A DNA stretch of 64,000 nucleotides from Haloprofundus halobius (GTDB lineage: Archaea > Halobacteriota > Halobacteria > Halobacteriales > Haloferacaceae). The stretch is from positions 1,302,001 to 1,366,000 of the forward strand of contig NZ_CP083666.1 in assembly GCF_020097835.1 (NCBI RefSeq), written 5' to 3'. This document shows, in pieces, positions 1-7,970 of the stretch. The notes under the pieces are model-generated. The model made no database searches and was not told the DNA's origin. It saw only the letters and a list, made by a program, of their open reading frames with translations. Every line of letters starts with the position of its first letter. The first letter of the stretch is position 1. The position numbers and the translations under genes were made by a program.

Positions 1-97
1 TCGGAAGGTGGTAAATTGCCGGTTTCAGGACGATTTTCTGTAAATTTGGGCACCAGAGACTAACAAGCGAGATATTCTCCGAGGAAATATGTTCATG

Positions 98-565
98 TCA
101 TCTGACTAGCGTCTCACCGAAGTGGTTGAAGGGTTGCTCGTGCTGGTCGGTGATGATCTTGATCTTCGATATCTCGAATCCAACAGACTTCAGCGTATCT
201 GTTGTCTCTCTGAAAGAGTCTCGGCATCGGGCGACGACTTCTATCGAGATGTTCTCGTCGTTGGTCATGAACTCTCGAACCGTCACGACGCCGTCGACCT
301 CCATCGCCTCGTCGACGAACGACTCCTGGTCCTCGAAGTCGACGGACCCGACGAGGATGAAGTGGTTGTCGAACCCCGTCGCCTCGTAATCCACAGTCGG
401 TTGATACCCCTTGATGATACCTCGGTCTTCGAGCTGGTGAATCCGGTTCGCGACCGTGCTCCCGGAGACGTCCACTCGCTCTGCGATCTGTGCGGTCGTC
501 GCGTTTCGGGCATCCTCCTGTAAGAGATACAAAATACCCAAATCGGTTTGGTCGAGATTAGGCAT
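98..565 (-). CDS. Lrp/AsnC family transcriptional regulator
   Basis: The 155-residue protein has the family's usual length and two-domain build. An N-terminal winged helix-turn-helix covers about residues 3-60 (LDQTDLGILYLLQEDAR, then DVSGSTVANRIHQLEDRGII). A ligand-binding RAM domain follows at about 65-140. It should bind DNA as a dimer or octamer and respond to a small molecule, often an amino acid; the ligand cannot be read from the sequence. On the minus strand an A/T-rich box (reading CTATTTTTG) lies about 33 bases before the ATG. No metabolic gene is co-directional next to it, so its target is unknown. The family call is secure. Confidence 0.93.
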   Translation of the reverse strand: MPNLDQTDLGILYLLQEDARNATTAQIAERVDVSGSTVANRIHQLEDRGIIKGYQPTVDYEATGFDNHFILVGSVDFEDQESFVDEAMEVDGVVTVREFMTNDENISIEVVARCRDSFRETTDTLKSVGFEISKIKIITDQHEQPFNHFGETLVR

Positions 566-768
566 CGCTCCGAGAGGGAGTACTACGAAAGCACAAAAAT
601 AGCCTCGGGACGAGATGAACCACCGCTACCAACAGTACGGAGTTCGACAGAAACCGGACGAGACGCCGAAAGACCGCATTTCGGCGAACACTACCCTCTG
701 CTGTTCCGTCGCCGTCCACAAACGGGCCGTAACCCGGCCGAGCAGCGTTTCCGAGGTAGCGGAGGTAT

Positions 769-1002
769 TCAGTACCGTGATCGCAGGCGGTACTGCCCGA
801 GAACGACGACCGAGAACACCAGCAACACGGTAGAGACTCCCCACAGCGTCGGATACCGCAACTGGTGGACGAGTAGTTCGTATCCGGCGAATCCCGCGAG
901 AAGCGTTCCGAGAAACCAGAGCGTTGCGCCGACGTACGGCGCGTCGACGGGACGAAAACCGGACGTCGCGGCGAGCGTTTCGGTGGGGTCGGAACTGGCC
1001 AT
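769..1002 (-). CDS. small two-helix membrane protein
   Basis: This is a 77-residue hypothetical protein. A short polar N-terminus is followed by two predicted membrane segments, about residues 24-44 (GATLWFLGTLLAGFAGYELL) and 52-70 (PTLWGVSTVLLVFSVVVLG), and it ends in a positive tail (RLRSRY), which suggests the C-terminus is cytoplasmic. No catalytic motif is visible and I do not recognise the family. The 200 bases between it and the Lrp gene contain no convincing gene on either strand. Confidence 0.7.
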   Translation of the reverse strand: MASSDPTETLAATSGFRPVDAPYVGATLWFLGTLLAGFAGYELLVHQLRYPTLWGVSTVLLVFSVVVLGQYRLRSRY

Positions 1003-1148
1003 CTCTCGCTGTCAACTCCGAGAGCGCCCGTGTAGCTCTTTCGGTGTCTCCGCCTCCAAACGTGGTTGATAGTATCCCTCCCTTGACCCTCCGTTAAGTT
1101 GCACATACTATTGCCCGTCGGGCGTCTTCCCCGACCGGGGAACACAAC

Positions 1149-1514
1149 ATGCCCCAAGCACGAAATAGCGGAGACGGACGAAACGACGCCCGTCAGTCCG
1201 GCACCGCCGACAACCAAGCAAACGCCGACGAACCGGCCGATGCTCACGCGTCAGCGACTGCAGAACGACGGACGGAGCGTCCGGGTGCGCTCGAACGCAT
1301 GTCTTCGTGGTTCGCGGAGGCGGCGCTTCGGAGCGGCCTCGCGATCATCGGCTTCGTGCTGCTGCTGTTCGCACTCGGACAGGCGGTCGGCTTCGACCTC
1401 TTGGGGGTCGTCGCCGACGCCTTGACTTCGCAGACCGGCCAGTGGCTCGTCGTTGCCCTGTTCGCGGTGTTCATCATCGCGGCTTCGGCGCAGCGCGGTC
1501 TGCCGAGCCGGTAA
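1149..1514 (+). CDS. small membrane protein with acidic N-terminal tail
   Basis: The 121-residue protein has an N-terminal half (1-50) that is polar, disordered and rich in Ala, Asp and Asn. Two hydrophobic segments follow at about 62-82 (GLAIIGFVLLLFALGQAVGF) and 98-114 (WLVVALFAVFIIAASA). A perfect hairpin, TTCCCC-GAC-CGGGGAA (1127-1142), sits just before the ATG and may affect translation. The gene is followed by a T-run at 1531. The function is unknown; the segment pattern resembles small haloarchaeal envelope proteins. Confidence 0.75.
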   Translation: MPQARNSGDGRNDARQSGTADNQANADEPADAHASATAERRTERPGALERMSSWFAEAALRSGLAIIGFVLLLFALGQAVGFDLLGVVADALTSQTGQWLVVALFAVFIIAASAQRGLPSR

Positions 1515-1530
1515 CGCTCCCTATTTCGGC

Positions 1531-1535
1531 TTTTT
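1531..1535 (+). terminator. oligo-T terminator after the 121-aa membrane protein
   Basis: A TTTTT run begins 17 bases after the stop codon. Haloarchaeal termination commonly uses short T-runs without a strong hairpin. There is no start codon 26-30 bases downstream that would make it a promoter box. Confidence 0.45.
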
Positions 1536-1604
1536 CGCGACGGTACCCTGACGACTAAGCGCGCCGCCCGTGCGCGCGAGATATGGGAGAACGGCGCGAC
1601 GTGC

Positions 1605-1770
1605 GAGAGGTCCGACGCCGAGCGACTCTCGGCGGCCGGTGTCGCCGTCGAACACCGCCACTATCCGAGGCATGGTCCACGGCTTTCTCAGCCTGAGCGA
1701 CGACGTCGACGTCGTCGAGGGGGCGATGGATGCAGTAGCAGAGGACGTTCGGCAGGCGCTCGGTCAGTAG
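1605..1770 (+). pseudogene. C-terminal remnant of an alpha/beta hydrolase (acetyl esterase type), frameshifted
   Basis: Reading from 1605 gives ERSDAERLSAAGVAVEHRHYP. After one extra base near 1668 the next frame gives GMVHGFLSLSDDVDVVEGAM and ends at the TAG at 1768. Joined, this matches the conserved C-terminal block of hormone-sensitive-lipase-like alpha/beta hydrolases (AGVxVEHRHYPGMVHGF), which carries the catalytic His. The nucleophile domain is absent upstream. A decayed gene is therefore more likely than a sequencing slip. Confidence 0.65.
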
Positions 1771-1827
1771 CCCCGGAATCGTCTCGGTAGCGACAACGTT
1801 TATGCGAGGAACCCGAACCGGAACTCC

Positions 1828-2211
1828 GTGACGAACGACGTGATTCACACGGCGCTCTGGGTATCGGATATCGAATCGACGCTCGACTTCTACGTCGACG
1901 GTCTCGGCCTCGAACACAACTGGGAGTTCACGAGCGACGGCGTTCGGAACGTCTACGTCGGCGGCGACCACGGTGAGTTCCAGTTCAAGTCCGACGTTGA
2001 CGGCGGCGGCGACGCGGCGGTTGGTCCCTGCGGGGGGTTCGACCACCTCGCCGTCGGCGTCGACAGCACCGATGAGACGTTCGAGCGCCTCGTCGACCAC
2101 AGCGACCCACCGGTCGCGACCGAACCGACGACGATGGCCGAAATCGACCGCCGCGTCGCGTTCGTCGAAGACCCCGACGGCTACGTCGTCGAACTCGTCG
2201 AACGGCTCTGA
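1828..2211 (+). CDS. VOC (glyoxalase/bleomycin resistance/dioxygenase) superfamily protein
   Basis: This is a 127-residue single-chain VOC fold with two beta-alpha-beta-beta-beta modules. Likely metal ligands are His7 (VIHTALWVSD), a Glu in GEFQF, the His of FDHLAVGV and the Glu of YVVELVE near the C-terminus. The ending FVEDPDGYVVELVERL is typical of glyoxalase I-like proteins (lactoylglutathione lyase group). Haloarchaea generally lack glutathione, so the true substrate is open. The start is GTG. It stands alone, downstream of the hydrolase remnant and convergent with the next gene. Confidence 0.85.
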   Translation: MTNDVIHTALWVSDIESTLDFYVDGLGLEHNWEFTSDGVRNVYVGGDHGEFQFKSDVDGGGDAAVGPCGGFDHLAVGVDSTDETFERLVDHSDPPVATEPTTMAEIDRRVAFVEDPDGYVVELVERL

Positions 2212-2294
2212 CCGCCGCGGTGGCGACTCCGACTGGCCGCCGACGGAGTCCTTGACTCGGCCAACGGAGCCTCCGAGGCCGACACAGCCCCGAC

Positions 2295-3305
2295 TCAGTC
2301 TTCGGTTGCGAACGCCTCGTACACCGCCCACGAGGGGTCGACGCGCGGATGTTCGACGCGCTCGCCGTCGAGGTACACCCCTTCACCCGCCGACACCGTC
2401 CCGGCGACACCGACGGGCGTTCCCCGCCCTTCGAGCGCCGAAACCACGTCGTCGACGGCGGACTCCGCGACGGTCAGGACGAGCGTCCCCGAACTCGTCG
2501 CGTGCCACGGGTCGATGTCGAGGGACTCGCAGGTCTCGGCGACGCCCGGCCGCAGCGGAACTGCGTTGCGCTCGGCGTCGATACGGACACCCGCGCTCTC
2601 GGCGACTTCGCACAGCGCGCCCTGCAAGCCACCCTCCGTCGCGTCGTGCATCGCGGTTACGCCGCCCGCGTCGGCGGCCGCTCGGGCATCGCGTACCGTC
2701 CGCGTCTCGTCGAGTCGCGCCCGAGCCTCGTCGAGCGTCGTCTCTGCAAGTTCCATCCGGTCGCCGAACAGGGTCGTGAGCAATCCCGTCGCCTCCACCG
2801 CCGGTCCCTTCGTGACGAGCACGCTATCACCGGGTCGCGCGCCGTCGGGGCGAACCACGTCGTCGTGGTCACCGACCGCCAGCGCTGTCGCCGCACCGAC
2901 CCACGGGAACGAACAGCCGGCGTAGCGGGCGGTGTGACCCGTGACGATAGAGATTCCCAACTCCGCTGCTTCCTCGTCCATCGCAGCCCAGAGGTCGGCG
3001 AACTGCTCGTCCGTCATCTCGGGCGGCAGCGAGAAACTGATGGCGAGATGCGACGGTGCGAGTCCCGAGACGGCGACATCAGCGAGGACGATGTGCAGCG
3101 CGAACCGCCCGGCCCGGTCGAAGCCGAGGTCAGGAAGGACGGAAACCGGATCGGTGGCGAGGACGACGGCGGTGCCGTCGACGTCGAGCAGTCCGAAGTC
3201 GACGCCGTGTTTCGGGCCGAGTGCGACGTCGTCTCGGGACGCGCCGAGGCGCGGATACAGATACTCGTCGAAGAACTCCGGGGCTACCTTCCCGAGGTCG
3301 GACAT
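2295..3305 (-). CDS. AIR synthase-related protein (PurM/HypE/SelD-like ATP-binding fold)
   Basis: The 336-residue protein has the two-domain layout of the PurM superfamily. An N-terminal AIRS domain (about 40-155) contains VLATDPVSVLPDLGFDRAGRF and the HIVLADVAVSGLAP segment. A C-terminal AIRS_C domain (about 170-315) contains MHDATEGGLQGALCEVAESA, which closely resembles HypE. No hydrogenase genes are nearby, and HypE's C-terminal cysteine motif is missing (the protein ends AVYEAFATED). A hydrogenase-maturation role is therefore unlikely. It probably phosphorylates or dehydrates an unknown substrate with ATP. It is divergent from kynU. Confidence 0.82.
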   Translation of the reverse strand: MSDLGKVAPEFFDEYLYPRLGASRDDVALGPKHGVDFGLLDVDGTAVVLATDPVSVLPDLGFDRAGRFALHIVLADVAVSGLAPSHLAISFSLPPEMTDEQFADLWAAMDEEAAELGISIVTGHTARYAGCSFPWVGAATALAVGDHDDVVRPDGARPGDSVLVTKGPAVEATGLLTTLFGDRMELAETTLDEARARLDETRTVRDARAAADAGGVTAMHDATEGGLQGALCEVAESAGVRIDAERNAVPLRPGVAETCESLDIDPWHATSSGTLVLTVAESAVDDVVSALEGRGTPVGVAGTVSAGEGVYLDGERVEHPRVDPSWAVYEAFATED

Positions 3306-3376
3306 ACCGGGCGTGCGGACGCGGCGAGTAAAACGGTGCCGTCATTCCCATCGCCCGACGTTCCGCTTCGACCACA

Positions 3377-3384
3377 TCTATATC
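3377..3384 (+). promoter_or_regulatory. TATA box of kynU
   Basis: TCTATATC lies about 26 bases before the ATG at 3406, the spacing expected for a leaderless haloarchaeal transcript. It supports the chosen kynU start over the longer open frame that runs back to 2941. Confidence 0.6.
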
Positions 3385-3405
3385 GGCCGCCGCGCAGTCT
3401 CGGGT

Positions 3406-4683
3406 ATGAGCGACTTCCCGTCCCGCGAGACCGCCCGGGAGTTGGACCGCGACGACCCCCTCTCAGAGTTCGCCGACCGATTCGACGTTCCCGACGGCCA
3501 GTACATGGACGGCAACTCGCTCGGTCCCATCTCCGAGGACGCCGAGCGGACCCTCGACCGCGTCGTCGACGAGTGGCGCGAACTCGGGATTCGCGGCTGG
3601 ACCGACGCCGACGAACCGTGGTTCACCTACGCCGAGCGACTCGGATCGATGACCGCGCCGCTCGTCGGGGCCGAGGAGGACGAAGTCGTCGTCGCCAACT
3701 CGACGACGGTGAACATCCACACGCTCGTCGGCACCTTCCTCGATGTCATCGACTCGCCGACGGTCGTGGTCGACGATCTCGACTTCCCGACCGACCACTA
3801 CGCGATTCGCGCCCAACTGCGCCAGCGCGGTCACGACCCCGACGAGCACCTCGTCGCCGTCGAGAGTCGGGACAGTCGAACCATCGACGAAGACGACGTC
3901 GTCGCCGCGATGGCCGCCCACGACCCAGGCATCGTCTTTCTGCCGTCGGTGCTCTACCGCAGCGGCCAACTGCTCGATATCGAACGACTCACCGAGGAAG
4001 CCCACGAGCGCGGCATCCTCGCCGGGTTCGACCTCGCGCACTCGGTCGGCGCAATCGACCACGATCTCTCGGGCGTCGGTGTCGACTTCGCCGTCTGGTG
4101 CAACTACAAGTACCTGAGTGCAGGTCCCGGCGCAATCGCGGGACTGTACGTCAACCGCGAGCACTTCGGAACGACGCCGGCGCTGGCTGGCTGGTGGGGC
4201 CACGACAAGGCGACGCAGTTCGACATGGAACTCACGTTTACCCCCGCAGACGACGCGGGCGCGTGGCAGATTGGAACGGTGCCGATGCTCAGCGCCGCGC
4301 CGCTGGAGGGTTCGCTTCGGATGTTCGAGGAGGCGGGCATCGAGACCGTCCGCGAGAAATCCGTCTCGCTCACCGACTACCTCGTCGAACTCGTCGACAC
4401 GCTCTCGGAGTCGGACTACGATTGCGAGGTCGGGACACCCCGAGACCCCGACCGCCGCGGCGGCCACGTCGCCGTCGAACACCCCGAGGCGTATCGGGTG
4501 AGCCTCGCGCTCAAAGAGCGAGACATCGTCGTCGACTACCGTCCGCCGAACGTCGTCCGCATCTGCCCCGCGCCGCTGTACAACAGTCACGAGGACGTGT
4601 GGGACGTCGTCGACGAACTTCGACGAATTCTGTCTGACGGGGCGTACGGGCAGTTCGACCGCCAAGACGGCGGCGTGACGTAG
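3406..4683 (+). CDS. kynU: kynureninase
   Basis: The product is a 425-residue fold-type I PLP enzyme. Kynureninase cleaves L-kynurenine to anthranilate and alanine (or 3-hydroxykynurenine to 3-hydroxyanthranilate). Visible marks are YMDGNSLGP at 33-41, WFTYAERLG at 72-80 (substrate contact), GFDLAHSVGA at 207-216 (Asp209 and His212 contact PLP), and the Schiff-base Lys235 in WCNYKYLSAGPG. The length matches bacterial KynU. The reading frame is open far upstream, but the ATG at 3406 has a TATA box at the right distance and starts the family alignment. No tryptophan dioxygenase or formamidase is nearby. Confidence 0.93.
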   Translation: MSDFPSRETARELDRDDPLSEFADRFDVPDGQYMDGNSLGPISEDAERTLDRVVDEWRELGIRGWTDADEPWFTYAERLGSMTAPLVGAEEDEVVVANSTTVNIHTLVGTFLDVIDSPTVVVDDLDFPTDHYAIRAQLRQRGHDPDEHLVAVESRDSRTIDEDDVVAAMAAHDPGIVFLPSVLYRSGQLLDIERLTEEAHERGILAGFDLAHSVGAIDHDLSGVGVDFAVWCNYKYLSAGPGAIAGLYVNREHFGTTPALAGWWGHDKATQFDMELTFTPADDAGAWQIGTVPMLSAAPLEGSLRMFEEAGIETVREKSVSLTDYLVELVDTLSESDYDCEVGTPRDPDRRGGHVAVEHPEAYRVSLALKERDIVVDYRPPNVVRICPAPLYNSHEDVWDVVDELRRILSDGAYGQFDRQDGGVT

Positions 4684-4707
4684 TTCGACGACTACCCGGC
4701 ATCGACC

Positions 4708-5322
4708 TCAGAACGTGGCTTCCGGAATCGACGGGTAGAGCGACCGGATCCTCTCGTGCGGTTGGTAGACGCCGACTGTCGCGTTCTTCGTCGACGCAGT
4801 CATGTCCGCGAGGTGGACGAGTTGCTGGAGCGGCGTCTCCGGTTCGGGACCCTCGTACCACGGCCCCATGTGGCGTTCGACGGCGTCGGCGACGGGTGAG
4901 TCGAGAGTCGCTTCCGCGCGAATCCAGTCGGCGGCCTGCACGTCGTGGTCGCGGTCGGCGTGGTCGCCGTCCACGTACTCGTCGCCGTACTTCTTCACGT
5001 CGTGGAGCAGACACGCAGCGCGGCCGAGATTCGCCTCGGAGTCGCCGAGGAGCCCCTGTTCGAGATACGAGTCGACGAGTCGCTCGTACGCGGCGAACAC
5101 CATCTTCGTGTGTATCCAGAGGCCGCGTTCGCCGCAGCAGTAGAGGTTGTGGTGGGCGTAACTCGACGCGGCGGGCGCGGTCCAGAAGTAGTCTTCGTGC
5201 CCCTCGAAGAACGCGGCGGCGGTCGCGCACATCAGCGCCTGGTCGTTGATGCGCGCGATCTCCGGCAGTCGTTCGCACACCGCGGTGAACGCGTTCTCCT
5301 CGTGTCGAATCGTCTCGGCCAT
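4708..5322 (-). CDS. HD-domain protein (putative phosphohydrolase)
   Basis: The 204-residue protein carries the metal-binding HD signature: a His-rich start (YAHHNLY at about 55-61), His107-Asp108 in ACLLHDVKKYG, His125-Asp129-type residues in HADRDHDVQ, and a final Asp in LVHLADM. Such proteins hydrolyse phosphate esters or nucleotides; the substrate is not evident. The frame is open to 5358, but a minus-strand TATAAT at 5348-5353 lies 28 bases before the ATG at 5322, so I place the start there. It is divergent from the BtpA-family gene and convergent with kynU. Confidence 0.85.
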   Translation of the reverse strand: MAETIRHEENAFTAVCERLPEIARINDQALMCATAAAFFEGHEDYFWTAPAASSYAHHNLYCCGERGLWIHTKMVFAAYERLVDSYLEQGLLGDSEANLGRAACLLHDVKKYGDEYVDGDHADRDHDVQAADWIRAEATLDSPVADAVERHMGPWYEGPEPETPLQQLVHLADMTASTKNATVGVYQPHERIRSLYPSIPEATF

Positions 5323-5347
5323 AACACGGTCGTCTCTCGAACTGCCG

Positions 5348-5353
5348 ATTATA
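5348..5353 (-). promoter_or_regulatory. TATA box of the HD-domain gene
   Basis: It reads TATAAT on the minus strand and is centred about 28 bases before the ATG at 5322. This excludes an upstream start at 5358, which would lie before the transcription start. Confidence 0.55.
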
Positions 5354-5394
5354 CGCATCGGTTCGTCTCGAACGGCGAGTTCGAACTCGCCGCC

Positions 5395-5403
5395 TCTTTT
5401 AGG
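5395..5403 (+). promoter_or_regulatory. TATA-like box of the BtpA-family gene
   Basis: TCTTTTAGG is about 26 bases before the ATG at 5424, matching leaderless promoter spacing. Confidence 0.5.
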
Positions 5404-5423
5404 TTCCTCCGCGAGAAGCGCCT

Positions 5424-6224
5424 ATGAACGACTTCCTCTCGCTCGACGAACCGGTAATCGGGATGGTCCACCTCCCGCCGCTACCGGGAGCACCCGAGTT
5501 CGGTGGCGATCGTGCCGAACTCGTCGACCGAGCGATAGCCGACGCTACCGCGCTCGAATCCGGCGGTGTCGATGCCGTGATGGTCGAGAACTTCGGGGAC
5601 GCGCCGTTTTATCCCGACGATGTCCCCACGCACACCGTCGCATCGATGACCGCGCTCGTCGGCGCGGTTCGCGAGGCGGTGTCGGTCCCCGTCGGCGTCA
5701 ACGTCCTCCGAAACGACGCGGAAGCGGCGCTCTCGGTGGCGGCAGCGACCGGCGCGTCGTTCCTCCGCGTGAACGTCCACACCGGTGCGCGGGTGACCGA
5801 CCAGGGAATCGTCGCCGGACGCGCCCACGAGACGATGCGTCTCCGGGAGCGACTCGACGCCGACGTGGCCGTTCTCGCCGACGTCGACGTGAAGCACTCA
5901 GCGCCGGTGACGCCCCGTGAGACGGCTGAAATCGTCGCCGAGACACTCGAACGCGGGTTGGCCGACGGTGTCGTCGTCTCCGGCGTCGGCACCGGCGAGG
6001 CGGTCGACCGCGAACGACTCCGCGAAGTCGTCACTCGTCGCGACGATCTCGCCGTCGACGCGCCCGTCGTCGTCGGCAGCGGGACGACCGTCGAGAGCGT
6101 CTCCGAACTGCTGGGCGTCGCCGACGGAGTCATCGTGGGGACGGCGCTCAAACGGAACGGGGAGACGACGAACCCCGTGGACGAGCCGCGGGTTAGAGAA
6201 CTGGTCACGGCGGCGCAGTCGTAG
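5424..6224 (+). CDS. BtpA/SgcQ family TIM-barrel protein
   Basis: The 266-residue protein has the BtpA signature at the N-terminus (PVIGMVHLPPLPGAPEF, 11-27), followed by ADATALESGGVDAVMVENFGDAPF and a C-terminal phosphate-binding end (VVGSGTTVESVSELL, then DGVIVGTALKRNG). In cyanobacteria BtpA (Ycf-like) stabilises photosystem I; in archaea and heterotrophs the function is unknown, and the fold suggests a phospho-sugar or nucleoside-linked aldolase/isomerase. It is a single gene with its own promoter and is followed by a T-run at 6233. Confidence 0.9.
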   Translation: MNDFLSLDEPVIGMVHLPPLPGAPEFGGDRAELVDRAIADATALESGGVDAVMVENFGDAPFYPDDVPTHTVASMTALVGAVREAVSVPVGVNVLRNDAEAALSVAAATGASFLRVNVHTGARVTDQGIVAGRAHETMRLRERLDADVAVLADVDVKHSAPVTPRETAEIVAETLERGLADGVVVSGVGTGEAVDRERLREVVTRRDDLAVDAPVVVGSGTTVESVSELLGVADGVIVGTALKRNGETTNPVDEPRVRELVTAAQS

Positions 6225-6232
6225 AGTACCGG

Positions 6233-6237
6233 TTTTT
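6233..6237 (+). terminator. oligo-T terminator after the BtpA-family gene
   Basis: GG-TTTTT lies 8 bases after the stop at 6224. The next plus-strand gene is more than 1 kb away, so a promoter role is unlikely. Confidence 0.5.
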
Positions 6238-6413
6238 CCACCCGTACTACTGGCTAACAGGCGGCCGGTTCGAAGGTCGGCGTCCGCGAGCGGTCGGCCG
6301 CACACCCGCTGTGCGCTCGCGGTCGGTCGTCAGGACACGTCTGGAGGTGGTCCCGTCTCCGCACTTGAACCTTCGTCGCCGCGTACCCTGGGTCGACGGC
6401 CGAGACCCGAGAA

Positions 6414-7553
6414 CTACGCATCCAGTTCCGCTTCGACCAGTTCCGCCACCTTCTCCACCGCCCGTACCGACCCAAGGTAGCCCGCGCCGACGGTCGTCTT
6501 CATCGCCTTCGCCGCCGGACCGGTGACCACCTTCGGACCGACCTGCGCCACCGCCCCGTCGCCGACCGAGACGATCCAACCCGGAATCTCGAACCGGTAC
6601 GGCTTCATCCGGACCTCGAAGCCGGTTCCCCTGCCGTCGAGTTCGGCGTTCACGACCCGTTCGAGGTTCTGCGCCACCGTTCCCGCCTCGCGAATCGCCG
6701 CGGAGGCGCTTGCGGGGACCGCCTGACCGTCGGCGTCGAGGGCGCGGGCGGCGTCGCCGACGACGAACGTCCGGTCGGTGAGTCGGAGGTCGTTGCGGAC
6801 GACCGGTCGCTCACCGTCCATCGCGTCCGTGCCGCGGATACCGCCCGTCCAGACGAACAGGTCGTACGGGAGGGTTCCGTCGGTCAGTTCGATGCGTTCT
6901 GCATCGGCGCGCTGGACCGGCGTGTTCGTCCGAATCTCCACGTTGCGGGCTTCGAGTTCGTCGTGGACGGCCCGTTGGAAGTGCTCCGGAAAAGAGGGCG
7001 CGACGCTGTCGAACTGTTCGAGGAGGACGATGTCGACGCGCTCGGACGCGGCGCGCTCCTGTGCGAGCGTAGCGAGTTCACCCGCCGTCTGCACGCCCGA
7101 GAGCCCCGCGCCGCCGACGACGGCGGTGCCGCCGGAGGCGCAGACGTCGAGGAATCGTTCGCGAATCGCTTCCGCGTGGTGAACACGCTTCAGCGGCAGC
7201 GCGTGTTCCTCGACGCCCGAGAGGTCGTAAAAGTTCGTCTCCGCGCCGAGACAGACTGCACCGTAGTCGTACTCTAGCTCCGTCCCGTCGGCGAGTTCCG
7301 CGAAACCCGCCTCGGTGTCGACCCGCTCGACGCGCTCGGTGACGATTTCGGCGCGGTCCAGTACGTCACGCAACGGAAGCGTGATCGCCTCGGCGACGCC
7401 GGGGCGACGGATGACGCGGTGGACTTCGTGTTGGACGAGGTGTGTCGGCGACTCGTCGACGACGACGATATCGACGGGCGCAGGGAGGCGACGTTCGAGA
7501 CGTTGCGCGAGGGCCAAACCGGCGTAACCGGCACCGAGTACGGCGACTCTCAT
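6414..7553 (-). CDS. NAD(P)/FAD-dependent oxidoreductase, type II NADH dehydrogenase-like
   Basis: The 379-residue flavoprotein has a first Rossmann GxGxxG at residues 7-12 (VLGAGYAGLA, FAD), a second in GGTAVVGGAGLSGVQTAGEL (about 140-160, NADH) and the FAD-closing motif TFVVGDAARALDADG (about 265-280). This is the arrangement of monotopic NDH-2 enzymes, which pass electrons from NADH to menaquinone without pumping protons. The C-terminus contains PGWIVSVGDGAVAQVGP and a short amphipathic end consistent with membrane association. It could instead be a sulfide:quinone-oxidoreductase relative, but the conserved SQR cysteines are not seen. Confidence 0.87.
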   Translation of the reverse strand: MRVAVLGAGYAGLALAQRLERRLPAPVDIVVVDESPTHLVQHEVHRVIRRPGVAEAITLPLRDVLDRAEIVTERVERVDTEAGFAELADGTELEYDYGAVCLGAETNFYDLSGVEEHALPLKRVHHAEAIRERFLDVCASGGTAVVGGAGLSGVQTAGELATLAQERAASERVDIVLLEQFDSVAPSFPEHFQRAVHDELEARNVEIRTNTPVQRADAERIELTDGTLPYDLFVWTGGIRGTDAMDGERPVVRNDLRLTDRTFVVGDAARALDADGQAVPASASAAIREAGTVAQNLERVVNAELDGRGTGFEVRMKPYRFEIPGWIVSVGDGAVAQVGPKVVTGPAAKAMKTTVGAGYLGSVRAVEKVAELVEAELDA

Positions 7554-7699
7554 GGCCGGAGGTTAGGACCACTGTGCAAAGAGGGTGTGGGCCGTCCGTG
7601 ACGTTTCTCGCGGCTGGTTCGTCCGAAGAAACTCGTGTGTCGTTGCAATCTGTCCGTCTTATCCCCTCGGGCGACGTTACCAAACTCGGGTCGACAACC

Positions 7700-7834
7700 A
7701 TGGCCGACCGACAGTTTACACACGCTTGCAGACACTGTGGAGTGGTGATGGCGACTGCGTCACGGACCGCTCCACGACGCTGCGCCGTCTGCGGGGACTC
7801 GAACTTCTCGACACTCGCGGCGCCGACGACATAG
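7700..7834 (+). CDS. 44-aa zinc-ribbon protein (two CxxC)
   Basis: This is a very short protein with paired knuckles CRHC (Cys10, Cys13) and CAVC (Cys28, Cys31), enough to bind one zinc. An AT-richer stretch (GTCTTATCCCC, about 7655-7675) lies roughly 30 bases upstream. Haloarchaea encode many such small CPxCG-related zinc finger proteins, several linked to motility, biofilm or stress in Haloferax. The target is unknown. The frame is open upstream, but no homologous sequence precedes the ATG. Confidence 0.65.
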   Translation: MADRQFTHACRHCGVVMATASRTAPRRCAVCGDSNFSTLAAPTT

Positions 7835-7970
7835 TGGCGGTATCGACCGACCCGCTCAAACTTCTCCCTTCGCTTTCCTCGACACTCTCTGTCTTCGTAC
7901 CAAGCATCGAACGGTTCCGAGAGACACCATTATCTCCTGAGACGACGTACTCCCCGGTTCTACGGAATCG

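Noticed and set aside
615-833. 72-codon plus-strand frame before the small membrane protein
   Set aside because: Overlaps the 77-aa membrane protein gene antisense and has no protein-like pattern.
2349-4637. Long plus-strand frame of 762 codons
   Set aside because: It overlaps the AIR-synthase-like gene and kynU in another frame, is very Arg-rich, and shows no domain.
5323-5358. Upstream start for the HD-domain gene
   Set aside because: The longer start would lie upstream of the TATAAT box that fits a leaderless start at 5322.
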